The position numbers and the translations under genes are program-made. Below are positions 1-33,780 of a stretch of 64,000 nucleotides of DNA, in pieces. Positions within the stretch are counted from its first letter, which is position 1. Each line of letters begins with the position of its first letter. The notes below the pieces were generated by a model that saw only the letters and a program-made list of their open reading frames with translations, did no database searches and had not been told where the DNA came from. The stretch lies in NCBI GenBank assembly GCA_028829895.1, contig CM054181.1, forward strand, positions 62,498,259 to 62,562,258, read 5' to 3'. The DNA comes from Sinotaia quadrata (taxonomy: Eukaryota; Mollusca; Gastropoda; Architaenioglossa; Viviparidae).

Positions 1-549
1 CTTTCTTTTTCCCTTGTACCATGTTTGATGCTGTGCACACTCATACTTTCTTTTTCCTTATGTTCAATTGGGAGCAGCTTTCTAACATTTTTTTTTTCTT
101 TTGTGAAAGGTCAGGTTTTCTCTTCACAGTGCCATTATAGAAAGTGACATTTCTGCAAAATTTTCTTAGCTAATTATCGGGAAGTGTTTGCAAAGCAGAT
201 TTTTGTGGCTGCTTTATAATTCTATGATGAGAAGAAAAGAAAGTCCCTGAAGGGAAGCACATCAGATTTTACCACAGACTAAATTCTGTAGTCTGAAGTG
301 CTCTCAGTATTTGTATTAGAATACAGTTTCATATAACAATTTCTAGAATAATTATAAATCTGTTAATAAGGATGACATTGGTCTTGTTTTAAGCTTAAAG
401 AACTTAACATTCTTTAATTTTTATTGTTCATTAGAATTCTTTTTTTTTTTAAAGTTCACACAAGTAGGTTCACTTAAGAAGTCAGAAATTCTGTGCTAAA
501 TACCTGTATTTACAATGGAATACTTTCGTCTAACTAATGGTAGCAACAG

Positions 550-613
550 AAACTCCACTCCAAGGGCTGTAATTGATATTCCTTCACCTCAAGAGGCAGA
601 TGTTACTTGCACT
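550..613 (+). CDS. Possible internal exon of the left-hand + strand gene
   Basis: A 64-nt segment follows a CAACAG acceptor with a CTAAC branch-like sequence 5' of it and is followed by GTATAG, a mediocre donor. Its frame reads NSTPRAVIDIPSPQEADVTCT and ends at phase 0, which matches the phase-0 start of the next exon at 1301. Against it: the donor is weak, the segment is short, and the same frame reaches a TAG just past the donor, so it could be an alternative last exon or chance. Confidence 0.4.
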
Positions 614-2531
614 GTATAGTGATCTCATTGATGGTTGTATTATCCCTTAAATTTGTAAATTCTGGTCTCAGGAACTACATCATGTACAATTAGAACTATA
701 AAATATGAAAAGACTTTTAAAAAAATTCTAAGTTGTAACTTACACATCACTTTTTAATTAAAACTAATAGTTAGATCAGCAGAATGCTTGCTACACCTTG
801 TTTTGTTTAGTAACATATCTATGTTTTTTGTGTTGATAGATGAAGCTCATTTTGCTATGAGTTTTACAATGTGCTAAGTTGCATTTAAGCTAAGCTAGTA
901 TTTATAGTTACATATTTGATTTGTTTTCTATGCTTTATTTTATTTGTAATATTACACATTTTAGTTTTCTGTCTTAAAGAGCAAGTATAGTCAAATCTTT
1001 TATATATGCAAAAAATGGGATAAACTGTCTACTCAGGCATGATGTGATGTAAGAGCTATCATTAAAAAAAAAACTGGCCATGCATTTATTGAATTTCAAA
1101 GAAATTCAAATATATTGTATATTAACAGATTGATATTTGTTTGTATTATGTAATGTTTAATTTTTTTTAAATCTTAAACTTTCCACCATTGATTTCCTGG
1201 AAATCTTGACACCTGGATTTTAGCACAGAATTCCTCCAAGAAACCCATAGCAATCCCATAATTCTTTGCCATTACTGCACATTCATCTGTTTCATCACAG
1301 ACACAGCTCACACTGCAATCGGACAAGAGTTCTCGGGTCAGGCAGACAGAGGTGTCATTGGGAGCTGGGACCAGACAGCGTATCTTAGTAACTGTTGCTG
1401 GTAGGCCTGTTAGTTCTGCAACAGCAGTATCACCTATGGTCAAAACTGTGACTGTGATGCCAGGAGAGATGCCATCAATGGAAAAGAAAACAAGGTCAGT
1501 TGCTTTTAAAAAGAATGTTTATAGATATATAGGTATTGGTATGTATGTATATTTTTCTATCATTCAACAAGAGAAATTATAACGGATTGCTAATTTTTTT
1601 TCTAGGATGATACCGAGTAATTATGGCTAATTACAAACTTTCTCTTGCACACATGAATGTTCACACATTAACATGGAGACTAATGTCAAAACATTCAGGC
1701 AGAGGACAGTCTAAGTGGCATATATGTGGAAATATTAAATAGTCAGAAGCAGCTAACTAATGTCAATTTAAACATCAAGTAGATGTTTTTCTCTGCTTAC
1801 AGGTGGATTGATTCTAGTCAGCATTATATGACATAAAATCAGTATTAAATAAAAATATCATTTACTCTGCATTTCCTTGTTGTTTCTCATTATCTCTCAT
1901 TTATTTGTTACTTACTACTCAAACTGAGTTGACAGGCCTGCCTGGGGCCACAGTTTTTCTTTGAAATTTCAGTGATTCACTCTAAAGTGTACTATGACAG
2001 TGTAGATATTCACAACTACAAGACTGGTTGGTTGTGAATGCTCATTCAAATGAATGAAACTGACTCATTTAAATGTTTATGACTCAGAAACTGCCCTGAA
2101 ATATGGTATATACATAAGCAAGCATGCACATTAATTGTAACATCTTGCATTGTGCTTTGGAGCACTTTTTTTCTATAATATTGATAATTAGAGTCATACT
2201 CTTTTAATTTTTTCTGTCATCACTTAGTTCTTACTTTCATCCCATTGATGAGTTTCTTTCGACATGGGCATGAATTTCTTTGAAAACAAAACACTTTTAA
2301 CACTTATTAATTTCAACAGAGGCTTTCTCATCATCAAAATGGGAGACCTTTTTTTTTTCGCTTATCAGTTTAAAAGAAAGGGTTTCTGCTATGAGAATAT
2401 GTTTAAATTACAATCTTTCTTTGGTTTTGTTGTGTTTCAGAAACTTGAGAAAAAAGGATGATGTTGAGCATGAAATACCAGCCAAACGGACACGAAAGGC
2501 TCTGACAGATCAAAGATACACCTACATTTAA
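550..2531 (+). CDS. 3' end of an unrecognised + strand gene (spliced, partial)
   Basis: This is the C-terminal part of a gene whose 5' part lies left of the window. Three exon segments join in frame: 550-613 (weak), 1301-1494 and 2441-2531 (well supported), ending in a TAA at 2529-2531. The predicted tail is about 117 residues. It is rich in Thr, Ser, Val and Pro (a stretch resembling ATAVSPMVKTVTVMPGEMP) and ends in a highly charged segment with KKDDVEHE and AKRTRKA, which looks like a bipartite nuclear localisation signal. I recognise no catalytic domain or family. A chromatin or transcription-associated protein is possible, but that is only composition-based inference. The gene converges on protease gene A with about 6.9 kb between the two stop codons. 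Confidence 0.6.
1301..1494 (+). CDS. Penultimate exon of the left-hand + strand gene
   Basis: This 194-nt exon has a good acceptor (TTTCATCACAG) and a good donor (AAG|GTCAGT). It is open from the acceptor in phase 0 and leaves two bases of an Arg codon that the next exon completes. The peptide begins TQLTLQSDKSSRVRQTEV and continues with a Val/Thr/Ser-rich stretch. Base composition is clearly less AT-rich than the surrounding introns, which supports coding function. The 89-residue open frame on the opposite strand is its antisense shadow. Confidence 0.65.
2441..2531 (+). CDS. Terminal coding exon of the left-hand + strand gene
   Basis: The acceptor is TTGTGTTTCAG at 2430-2440. One base completes the split Arg codon, then 29 further codons read NLRKKDDVEHEIPAKRT and on to a DQRYTYI C-terminus and TAA. 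The acidic-then-basic charge pattern suggests a nuclear localisation signal. The frame agrees exactly with the exon ending at 1494. Confidence 0.65.
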
Positions 2532-2855
2532 GATCATTTCATTTTTATTGTATTACTGGAGGTAAACAATTTTTTTTTCTGGTTATAATTCATGTAACTA
2601 CAAATTTAATATACAGTACAAATTTTAAACATTTTCTTTCATGAATGCTTCAGCTTGAAATTAGGAAAAATTAGTAAGAAGTTGTTTCTTTGGTATTTAT
2701 AAATTTGATAAGGAATGTAAATGTGCTATATAGTATTGCAGTTAAGGTGGATCTTAATTTTTAATGGAATAATTTTGAGCAATTATTGTTGGTTACACAA
2801 TTTCTAATTTTAATAACATGAGCTTCCTATTTGGCTCATGTGTATTTCTATGTAC

Positions 2856-2861
2856 AATAAA
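2856..2861 (+). promoter_or_regulatory. Candidate polyadenylation signal of the + strand gene
   Basis: An AATAAA hexamer lies about 325 nt after the TAA at 2529-2531. It is the first canonical hexamer I see after the stop codon. No transcript end is available to confirm its use. Confidence 0.4.
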
Positions 2862-3500
2862 TTGGTAGTTTCTTGCAGCATTAACTGTTTGTTTTTTTAA
2901 AATGTATTTTACAGGTAGAATCTGCATTCCACATCTTTCCAAGGGCAGCTTTGCAGAAAACTATTACATGTTTATAAGTCTGCAGTAGTTTCATCTTTAT
3001 GATTTTTTTCTTTATGTGTGTGTGTATGACTTTGATTTTCATCAACATTTGCTTCATTAATGTGAGCACTGAATACAAATGTTTCCATTTTGGCGTGTTG
3101 AATCTGTGATACTCTACAACGCTAATGCCTGAATCTTTTTTGTTGAAAGGACTGAGTAGTTGTTATACATCAAAACTTGAGTATTTATTTGTTGTGGCTC
3201 GTGAAAATGAATGTGTATATTATTTATCTTTGTAATGGTGTTTCAGATGACCATATCAGACTGGGATTGAGCTGCGAATGTGATCTGAATTTTTGCATAA
3301 TAATTGCAATCAAGTACTGTTTGTTTGAAATTTGCGAATTTGAATTTTTTATGTCATTTTCTTCTTTGATTATTACTCTTTTTTGTTGTTTTCACAGTTT
3401 TATTATTTTCTATATGTGATTATTGTGATCTTAAATATAAATGTTAATGTTTTATGTATTTGCATTGTATCATTATAAAAGAGAGAAAATGTGTTTGCAT

Positions 3501-3855
3501 GCTTATGATAGGGCAGACATCTACTTTTTCATTTCAAAAGATTAGTCCTGCTAACATTTAACACAAGTGTTGCTTATGATAGGGCAGACATCTACTTTTT
3601 CATTTCAAAAGATTAGTCCTGCTAACATTTAACACAAGTGTTGCTTATGATAGGGCAGACATCTACTTTTTCATTTCAAAAGATTAGTCCTGCTAACATT
3701 TAACACAAGTGTTGCTTATGATAGGGCAGACATCTACTTTTTCATTTCAAAAGATTAGTCCTGCTAACATTTAACACAAGTGTTGCTTATGATAGGGCAG
3801 ACATCTACTTTTTCATTTCAAAAGATTAGTCCTGCTAACATTTAACACAAGTGTT
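3501..3855. repeat. 71-bp tandem repeat, five near-identical copies
   Basis: Units begin with GCTTATGATAGGGCAG at 3501, 3572, 3643, 3714 and 3785. I see essentially no divergence between copies, which points to recent expansion or homogenisation. The array lies about 1 kb downstream of the + strand gene. Confidence 0.9.
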
Positions 3856-4261
3856 GCCCAAGGTATGCTGATGAGATTCTATATTTTGATTTGTTATGAG
3901 TACTGATATGGTTCATAGTAATAAAAGATGCCACATCCATTCAGCATACACCAAGAAAGAGCAACTTTCTTAGTGTATTTTTATGGGGTTGAAGGTGCAA
4001 GAGGTTATGAAATTTACAGAGTATTGTTTGCCCCAGTATAGAGGCAATAGTAATTCAAAGTGTGTATGAAAGAATAGAGAAATTTAAAGCAAGTCAGACA
4101 ATTGTTTTTGGTAGATTACAAAATGGTGCCACAACTATTGTTGCTAATCCCTGGTTCATCATCTATTCACATAAGTTGTTAATGACAGTATCAAAGCTAC
4201 TGTTTAAGATCAAACAGCTGTTGTTGATAATCCATGGACTGATCACCCATCCACCTGAATT

Positions 4262-4575
4262 GGAAAGTGTAGTATCCATCAAAGCTATTAGCTTCAAATA
4301 AAGGCTAATCTCAAACAAAACTATCAGCTTCAAATAAAGGCCTAACAATCTAAAACAATGCTGTTAGCTTCAAATAAAGGTCAAACAGCCTCAAACAACT
4401 TATTAGCTTCAAATAAAGGCCAGTCTCAAACAATGTTATTAATTTAAAATAAAGGCCAAACAACTGTTGTGATAATCTTAGGACTTGTCGCCACTACACC
4501 CGAATTGCAGATAGTAATCCCAAACAATGCTATTAGCTTCACAAAAGGCTGAACAGCCACTGTTGATAAACCAAG
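4262..4575. repeat. Degenerate tandem repeat (AGCTTCAAATAAAGG family)
   Basis: The phrase TTAGCTTCAAATAAAGG recurs with variable spacing of roughly 35 to 60 bp, separated by CAAACA-type spacers. The copies are diverged, so the array is older than the 71-bp array next to it. Confidence 0.7.
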
Positions 4576-7500
4576 GATTCACTGATTCACCTGAATTGCA
4601 AAGAATAATATTGAATACACCTGTTCATTTTGAACAACTGTTATTCATAATCCCATGACTGATTTCCCCATTCATTACAATTGCAGATCGCAGTATCAAA
4701 TAAAGCCATGAGACTTGTTTAAAATCCCCTATCTGGTATCATCCAGTTTTGCCAGAACGCAATATTACATGATCAGATGTTGTTGAGGGTAGCACGAAAG
4801 AAATTGCTAGAAATTTTGTCCCTTAGTTCCAGATAATGCCTCTGAGAATCTTGAGTATTACATTCAGATTGTGCGAAGTTGGTTCTAAAGCAGATAAGCA
4901 CACACATGAAGATATTTTAATCTCTTTACATTATCCTTGCGAACACTCTTTTAGCACAATTCTCCATAGTGTACAAATTAACTTGCTTTCTGTATATAGT
5001 AAGCATATGCTTTCAGAAGCAGATTATTTTACTCTCAGTCTCAGTAAAAAATCTTCATCAATGAGAAATAAGAGATATTATTCTTTGACCAGTCTTGCAC
5101 CCTTTGAATTATTAATTTTTATGAAGAATACTATAGTTCTCTCTATCTAATACCATGTTTTATTGCTTTTTTTTTTAACCACACATCATACAACTTTTAA
5201 ATACTTTATTACAGTTTAATTATATATATTTAATTTATAGTATGTCTAATACATCTAAATTTTATTTGAATACTTGGTAGTAAATTGACATCCACTTTTT
5301 GTAAAAGATGCCTTGGAGAGTTTTCAAAAAATTCATTCCATACTAAAGTGTTTAACGAAACCATAACAAAACTTCATATATAATTTTAGTAATTGTGTAA
5401 GATTCTGTAAAGGAGCTAATAATTTCAAAGATAAGAACTAGCTCACATATATTAAATTTACATTAACTTACATAAACCCCTTAAATATACTATGGCCTAC
5501 TCATTCTTTGGTCCCACAATAATTTTAAAAAAAACAAAACAGATTCCTATTTTCTGTCAAATTGAGGTGGATGAACACAATACAAAGGCGATAATGCAGT
5601 TAGCAAGAATACATGTATTGCAATAAAAACTATGTGAACTTTATAATATAGTTTTGGTGGAGTGAACAAATGTGTAATGTGGTAATGGTTGCAGGCAACT
5701 AAATAGTATTTAAGATGAAGGTAAGCATCTCGACACATTTGATATTCTCAGTCATGCAAATCATACCTGACAAAAAGTAGGTGAGATAAAAGTGCATAAG
5801 ATTAAGATCAATCTTCTGATGGCTGATTTAATATATGAAATAGGAGCACGATTAATGCATTACAAGTACTTGTAACATCATCGATAATAGTTGTTCAAAA
5901 GAAACTCATGAATATAATGAAAGATGCAAGATAAGTGTTTATGGAAAAACTTAGAAAAGATAAACCCAGTCCAGCCTAGGAAAATCTGTATGTCTAGTAT
6001 TTTTACTCTAATTACTACACTGAATGAGAGTGGATCTGTTGTGTTTGTTTATTTCATTTTTGCTTCTAAATTAGGTAGCAACATATGATGTCTGCAGGTG
6101 GAAAGTGATATGGCTCCTAAGCACTCCACATTTAAAGAATAATTTTGACGTAAAATAAAACATTGCTTTCTAGAAAAGTTTTTTTTAAACCAATACTAGT
6201 GCATCTATATAGAATAATAAAATATATAAAATTATGGTATTTTGTTACCATTTAGTTAAGATTTTAACAAGATATTAAAGCGTTTGTGTGTGTATATAAT
6301 TTTATGTGTTGTGTAGTGATGTATTTGTACTCAGGTTGACATCATGATCCCTCCTATAATTAATTATATTATTTATCAGTATGACATAAATATCGGGACA
6401 TTTTTAACGTGGATATTGATGAAGCACAATTTAGGAAGCATTTTAATAACAACTGTCATTTGAAATGCCATCATTTTGTTAAAATTACTAAAGCAATGAA
6501 ACTAGCCTAAAGGTAATGGTTTGGTTATTTACATATTTCTATTTTCGATAATTAAAAGGAGAAATGGAGAGTAACAATTCTATTTAAAACTAATACATAT
6601 ACATAGATTTCCAAATCAGAGTAAGTTTTTAAAAAAAAAAATTATTATTATTATACGGTGAAATGCCCTTTATGAAAAGTTCACGTGTGATGTCTGGCAA
6701 TCGTCTGCTTTTTACGTTGATTATATTTATCAGTAGACGTACCAAAGGGGATACCACTGCGCGAAATGGAATAAATTTCTTTTATAGTAGTCTTTCTTGA
6801 GGGAAAAAAAAAAATATCGTTATTTTTTTTTTAAAGTTTTGGATCCTAAAATCCCTCTTTGAGCGTAAGTCTGAAAGCTTCCTGTCACCAAGATGAATCC
6901 ACTGATATATGAAATGTTGGATGAGAATTCTTAGGTTTTATAGAAGACACAATATTACATGTATTTAATATATTTCATGTATACCAATATAAGCATATGT
7001 AAGTGCAAAGTACGTCCAAGAAATTAATGGAAATGGAATTAATATAAACCTAATCCTCGATCGGAATTTGCAGAACTTTACCATGAAAGACAAAATCAAG
7101 ATTATGGCTATAGCATTAGCAATTATCAACAAAATTTATTGAGTTAATCTAATGTTCTAGTCAAAGACGTGTGTGTATAATACATGTGTGCGTATAACAC
7201 GTGACTGTATCTGTGCAATATATGTGTGAAAATATGTACTGTGTATATGTGAATACAAAGAATATAAAAATTTTCTAGCAGACTTGACACCTCTAAATTT
7301 TATCTCCCCTCCCCTTAATAATCTTAATAATAATAATAATAATTAATCAGCACGCGGAATAATTGAATTGCCATGTTTTTGTGCACAAACTAGTGGTAAA
7401 GCTTTAGTACGGTTTGTATAAGATATTTAGAAAATAAATAAAATTCTATAATCCACAAATATGCACTTGTAGTAACTGCACTCTTAGCATCATGTATTTT

Positions 7501-8664
7501 TAAAAATTAAATGTTTAGAGTAGTTTATTGCTGAAAGAGTGTATTAGTTAATAAATCCCGAGTGCATGTCTTGTACTCTGACCATTTAATGTTCGCAACA
7601 CATATATTTACCAGCTGCATAGGAGTACTCCCCAAGAAGTGCATTGCTCAGTAGCAAAGTTTTACCCCCCTTTATCTATTATTTATTAGCGTGAGCGATG
7701 AAGTCAAACGAGGACTAACACCAGGATGCATAACTATAGCTTGAAGGAAGCTTAGTCATTATTGTCATCGATACGCGGCACTCCTGTTAACGTACGTGTC
7801 ATTTAAAGACTCGCGTGCATCATAAACGTCATATGCGTCATTGGTGGTGATCTCATTCATCACTGAGAGCTTTGGATCGTATGTGACCTAGATCCGAACC
7901 CCACAAATGTTGCCTTTTGCAGTGTTAGTATATATATCACTTAGCAAATAATATTCATAATTCCACATAAAATCCGTGGTAAAACGTATTTTCCAAGGTA
8001 ACATACCTTAATAGAATGTACTAAAACACCATTTTCATAAACGTACTTTTATTTTCATTTGAATTTTACTCAAAATACGTTATACATAGATAATTAGTAT
8101 AGTCAATGTATAATGAAAAACGTTACAATTTAAAAAAATATTTATAAAATGACAAGAGGTTGAGCGCATGGGGGGGGGGGGGGGCAAAATCTTGTAATTT
8201 ATTATAATGTCTAATGCTGTTAGTAAGACAATTATATGGACACTTATTTTTATTAAAAAATGTAACAAAATCAACTTGGATCACTTTCACTATATAAACC
8301 AAATATCCGCATTGGGCGCGGCAAGTATAATCAATTAAAAGACTACGAATAAATAAGTAAGAACTTCTTATGGTCAAGACGGCATTGACATCAGCGACGG
8401 CGAGAGAAAAACTAAATAAATGAAATGTAATTTTTCTGAAAATCCCAAAATGCTTCGCGGGCCGCACAAAATGCCCTCATAGACCGCGTGTTTGAGACAA
8501 ATCTATGCATGTTAGATTTTGCGAGACTATAATTGTCTGAGAACAGGGAGATAATTCCAAAAGTCGCTGCATGAATGATACTGGCTGCTTTGAAAGCAAA
8601 TGTACTCTTACTAATATCTCTCCTAATGCCAAGGTAGGTCCCAATGAAATTTCTTTATGCGCGC

Positions 8665-8702
<38 letters not shown>

Positions 8703-9114
8703 CCTTCTGTGAGATAAACTTCATTTTAATAGTTGTTTTTTTCATTAATCTGACGGGTTATTGCTATTCCTGTTTTAAACGCAGTGAAAGCAACTTAATT
8801 ATGAAAACAATGTCATAAATAATTCAATCTGTTGATTTATGCAGAAAACACCAAAAGCATAGCGTTTTAATGAGGAACAAGTACTGAACAACTCTCTCAT
8901 TAATTTACTTCTCAAATTTCATCGAATCTGACATGATTAGATTTACGGTAATATCCAAAATGTCAATTTGACAAAGCGACCAACTTTGACTTTTGTGGAG
9001 GCTACTGACAAAAACGCTTACAGATCATTGAGATCAGTGATGTCAACAACAACAATAAAATATAAAAATCTAACATCATTGTAAGCTCATGCCCTTCTTG
9101 TAGAGAGCTATGGA
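4576..9114. other. Intergenic DNA between the + strand gene and gene A
   Basis: I see no convincing exon in this stretch. It is AT-rich, with short homopolymers, a run of 15 G at 8170-8184 and a (TG)17 microsatellite at 8666-8700. Open frames at 4836-5150 and 8123-8467 have no recognisable protein sequence and no supporting splice structure. Confidence 0.55.
8666..8700. repeat. (TG)n microsatellite
   Basis: An uninterrupted TG dinucleotide run of about 17 units. Confidence 0.95.
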
Positions 9115-9120
9115 TTTATT
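9115..9120 (-). promoter_or_regulatory. Candidate polyadenylation signal of gene A
   Basis: TTTATT on the + strand reads AATAAA on the - strand, about 330 nt beyond the gene A stop codon at 9446-9448. I see no nearer canonical hexamer. Confidence 0.4.
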
Positions 9121-9445
9121 CATAAACAGATTTAGCGGTGAAAGTATATAGGTGTTTCAAAACTATTTTGTCTTTAGCGTCTGTTTTTGGATTGTACCTC
9201 AGTACTTGTGAGAATTCTTCATCAACTATGAGCATATGTTGAGCTTTGAAATTCATTAATGGCCTCGCTAGTCAATAGTCGCCATGAACTGAAGGTTCTG
9301 CTTGTAATCGATTAAAATGTGCCCTGAAGGTTGTCCATAATCGTATTACCGTGTCATTGACGCGATAAGGCGGAATCACGTCACCAGCCACGTACGTCAC
9401 GTCAGTGACACGATAGTTGGATGGTAATGGTTCTGGCTCTTGCTT

Positions 9446-29164
<19,719 letters not shown>

Positions 29165-31039
29165 TTTCGCCTTTTAATTAAAATGCAACTCTTTGTGGCA
29201 ATTATAAATCACGTTAAGCCACTGGAATAAAGGGATAGTGGTTAGCAATGGATAGATGGTTTGTTCCCATAGAAAAATAAATAGTATTTATTTAGTTTAA
29301 TCTAGTAATTAATTCTAGCTTCAGAATTGCGGGAGAAAAATATTTCAACCAACCATCCTAACTGATAATAATTTGCGTTGACTGGTAATTAGGTTAAGAT
29401 ATTCAAATACTTATTTAGAGCTCTTTTACAAAGAGTGCTATTTATTTATAAACTTACAAGTAATGTTAAATATATTCTGCATAATAATTAATCAAACATC
29501 AATCTAAATATCATACATCATCAGTACTCTTAATTTGACCTAAAAAAAATACCACGGCGACTGCAAAGCAGAAAGCGGAAGATAGATAGATAGAGGATCT
29601 CATAACGGTAGACTGTACTTAGCAAAGAGAACTTTTTAAAAATTGTAAAACAGGAAAGTAGGACTCCATTTTACCCTTGAGCGTCGCTCAATAGATCAGT
29701 TGAACAGACAGAACGTACTGACCAGTTGAATAGACCAACCAACAGAGCAGTAGCACAGACTCAGAGCAGTAGCCTTTGGAATCCTGTGACACAAAGGTCA
29801 AGAGACTGATCCTAAAACTCTCACGTAGTCGTGACTTAATGGGACTTACAGTCCGGATCAGTTGTTGGCGATACAGGTAACAATTATGACGATGTTATTG
29901 ACGGTCGTCGTGATGATGGTCAGGGAGCCGGGACTGCCGATGGGCTCCGAGACGTGAAGCACACGTCTTTGACAAGAAAACGTTGGGAGAATGTTTGTTG
30001 AGGTTGGATACAGATGAGACATTCCGCTCGCGTTAATTAATTCGTTCGGCACATTATATACCCCAAAGTGGTGCGCATACAAGGGTGGACTTACCTAACC
30101 GACACTCTCATGGCTTTTTCTGTGCTTGTTATTCCTGTCATTAAAACGTGTGTGGAAAGTTTTTTTTTTTCTTCCCAACCTTGGTAGATTTTTCAAGGTC
30201 GTCGTGTGCAAATACTTAACATATTTGCAATTGTACTCAACAAGGCTTCATCCTTCTTGGTTTTTTAAAAAAAAAATCCTTTTAAAAACATTTTTCTTCT
30301 TCATTAATTCTGACAAACATTCCGGTCAACCCTTTCTGTGCTGGTGCAAAATGACGTAATGGTGTCGTCATTAACTCTAACGCTTTCAGGATAGGATGGT
30401 TATCTGCCTTGTAAAGCAGTCGTATATTTTATATATATAGGTGCAATTTTTATCGACTGAAATATCTAGTAAAGTACGTTAGCTTCCTTGAATTTATCAA
30501 TTTGATTGGGTGGAATTGTAAATTAAAAGAGTTTTCTTTGAAATTTGTGCATAATATGTTACTTTGACTTGTAACGTTCTTCGTTTCAAATAATAATAAT
30601 TTTCACATGGAGGTTTGAAAGAAGGACAAATGATAATGCAATTAAAATGCTTTGGGGAATTATTTTTTGATTTGTGATTGAATACGAGTCGAAATAAATG
30701 AGAGATTTTGAAAATGCTCAAAGAGAAAATAACCTTAGGTATTAATAGTAATAAAGATAATTATATGTATTTTCGTTATTTTTTAAATTAAAATAAAAAC
30801 ACCTTGGTCTGTAAATTACAAATGACCACTGAACGTCGGGACAGCCAGAAAAAGTACAAGCAATCACACACAGTACAGCATGACAACGACTACTCTAAAA
30901 TACGTCAAAGTTCCATTTTGTATAGCAGTATAATACTACAACGACTACTCTACACAATACGTCAAATGTTCCATTTTGTACAGCAGTATATTACTAATAC
31001 AAGCACGCACACTCACATACGTACATATTCTAATGCATA

Positions 31040-31210
31040 TATAACAGCAAGACAAACATGCACATAACAGCAAGACAAACATACACATAACAGCAAGACC
31101 AACATACACATAACAAGACCAACGTACACATAACAAGACCAACGTACACATAACAACAAGACCAACATACTCATAACAGCAAGACCAACATACACATAAC
31201 AGCAAGACCA
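31040..31210. repeat. ~22-bp minisatellite (AACAGCAAGACCAACATACA)
   Basis: About eight units with length variants that lose CAGC. The antisense frame gives Leu/Val/Cys-rich artefacts. Confidence 0.9.
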
Positions 31211-32583
31211 TTTGAGATGGTGGGGGTGGGGGGTATACTTATAGCGCTCGCTAGAATAATTGAGATGTCCACACGTACACATTCCGATTTTAAATTAAGT
31301 CATGCATGTTTCATTTGTTTTGTAGAAACGACATTGGTAACTTTGTCCACAATAGTTTTTTGTCTGCAAAGAAAGCGGAGTTTACAAAATGGGGACTTGG
31401 TCAGATGTTTGAAAAGAACACACAGTTTGCTCATTAAAGGCACCGTAGCTACCTTTCACTCACTTGCGGTAAATAAACACCTGCTTTAAAAGAAAGAAAG
31501 AAAGAAAGATTAAGACTCCCTTGTGCTTGGTTTTGTCGTCATAGTCTGTGTGACGAATCAGCACGGCAGTCGTCAGGTCTTTGATTGGGAGACGTGAAAG
31601 GAAACACACCTGTGACCCTGAATAAGGAAGCCACCAAGATCGGCCTCCCGTGTCAGCGTAGTAATGCGTTCAAAAGTAGAGTGCCCGCGTTTGTTATTTA
31701 AAAAAAAAAACAACAACAACATCACCAGATCGACATTGTCATTTCCTTAGTAGAGTTTCTAATCTGCTAAATTTTCTTCCCTCGGTCAGTATTAAATAAA
31801 GGGGGTGGGGTGGGGGAGGGAGGGACAGAATAACGTTAAGTCCCAAGAAAAGACAAGAAATAGTGCTGAAAAACAAAAACAAACATTTTAATTTCAATCT
31901 ATCAAGATTTTTTAATTCACAATTTAACTAATTAAATAAAACGACTAGTAACCCGGACGCACGCACACACACACACATACACACACATACACACACAAAC
32001 ACACAAACAAACAAAAAGAAAACAAGCAGAATCAGACTGATTGGTATAGAAGTACATGTCATCTCAGTTCTGTAGCGTAGTAGGGGAGTGCGGGTGGTGA
32101 GAGAAAAACACCGCTGAACAAAATTTAAAAAAAAACTATTTACATTGCTTTGAATTATGTGTTAAAGAATCACATACACATGTTTATGCTGGATTTTATC
32201 AAATAAGCTGAACCCCATTGTAGTACATTGAAAATATAATATCATAATCCCAAATATATACCAGATACATATAAATAGAAAAATGAAAATATATAAAATA
32301 TTTATTTAATGATAGTGTATGTTAGTGACAACTAACTGAATGATAGCAAACACCCAACCCATAATAACGATATTTGTTTTCAACTGGAATTAAAGCAGAT
32401 TATGAACAAAGAGGTTATCAAGATAACTTTAGGTTTAACTTTCAGTACATGTAAATGTTTCTTCTGCTTTGTTCTGTTTGCTTGATGTAACTTCCCTTTA
32501 CAGACGTTCCTTGAATAGCCTAGAGTTTCTTTTTAAAATGACATTAATTACAGATTTATTTTAAATCTATCTCTCTGTCCTGC

Positions 32584-32660
<77 letters not shown>

Positions 32661-32678
32661 CATCCATCCATCCATCCA
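32584..32678. repeat. (CTAT)n / (CATC)n microsatellite
   Basis: A run of about 19 CTAT units followed by CATCCATC, the same composite structure as the array at 25926-26092. Confidence 0.95.
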
Positions 32679-33717
32679 CAACACTGTCAAATGTTACAAA
32701 ACATTCAAACAGTGCCAATGAGAGTCACGTGTTAGACATTGACTACACAGCATAACTGACAATAAAAATAATGCGAATTAATTGAACTTATTTATTTATT
32801 TATTCATTATCTCTTGAATGAATCTTTTTTAAAACGTGAACATCGAATTAAAAACTCATGTTTGTGGGTGTGAGTTTGGTTTCTCTGACAAATTCTAGTG
32901 CTTTGCCTACGACTATTAATTCTGCCGTGAGTATTGAATGCATTGAATTAAGTTTGAAAGTGTAAGTGCCTGAAGATGTGTGTGCTGCTAATCCAGTTCC
33001 TAATGGATTTTTTAGAGCCATCTGTGTACAGGTGATTGTAGTGAGCAGTTGTTAATTCTTTTGCAGCTCTCATTTATAAAGATGTGTGTATCTTAACAGC
33101 ATTTCGATCGAGAAATGGATTATGAATCCAACTCGGATGCTTACGAGTAAATATAGTGGAATTTTCTTTTTCCTGATTGGCATGCCTAATATGTATAGTG
33201 ATAAATCAGTTTTGATTAAACATTAAGGCTATTATATACTTGTAATTCAGTTTGAAGCAATTGTCTTTGAAGACAGTTAAGTTTATTTGTTATATCGAAC
33301 ATTTTTATTTCTTGCCTTCTAAAATTTAAATGAGTTGTCTGAATGTAATTTTGACTGTTGCATAGTAAAATATCATTACACTTTCTTTTCTTAAAATTAT
33401 ACAGCGTTTGAAAGATGTTTTCAAATGTTACAAAAATAAATGGAAAGACATGTATTAATACTAACAGATAATGGGACACATTATGGTACCAAATTTATTT
33501 AATTTATATTTTAAATCCAACTTACTTTTCTTTTGATGAATTATGTTATAAATTTTGAAATAAGAAAGACTAATAATGTGAAATTATTTATAATTTTATG
33601 AATATTAGGCCTATATAATTTATTTTGTCTATCAAGTCTTTTTGTATTGAAAACGTTAATATTTTTGATAATTGTAAAGTAAGATAGCCAACCAAAGGCT
33701 CAATTGTAAGCTCTGTG

Positions 33718-33721
<4 letters not shown>

Positions 33722-33779
<58 letters not shown>
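33722..33779. repeat. (TG)29 microsatellite
   Basis: An uninterrupted TG run upstream of gene A. Confidence 0.96.
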
Positions 33780-33780
<1 letters not shown>

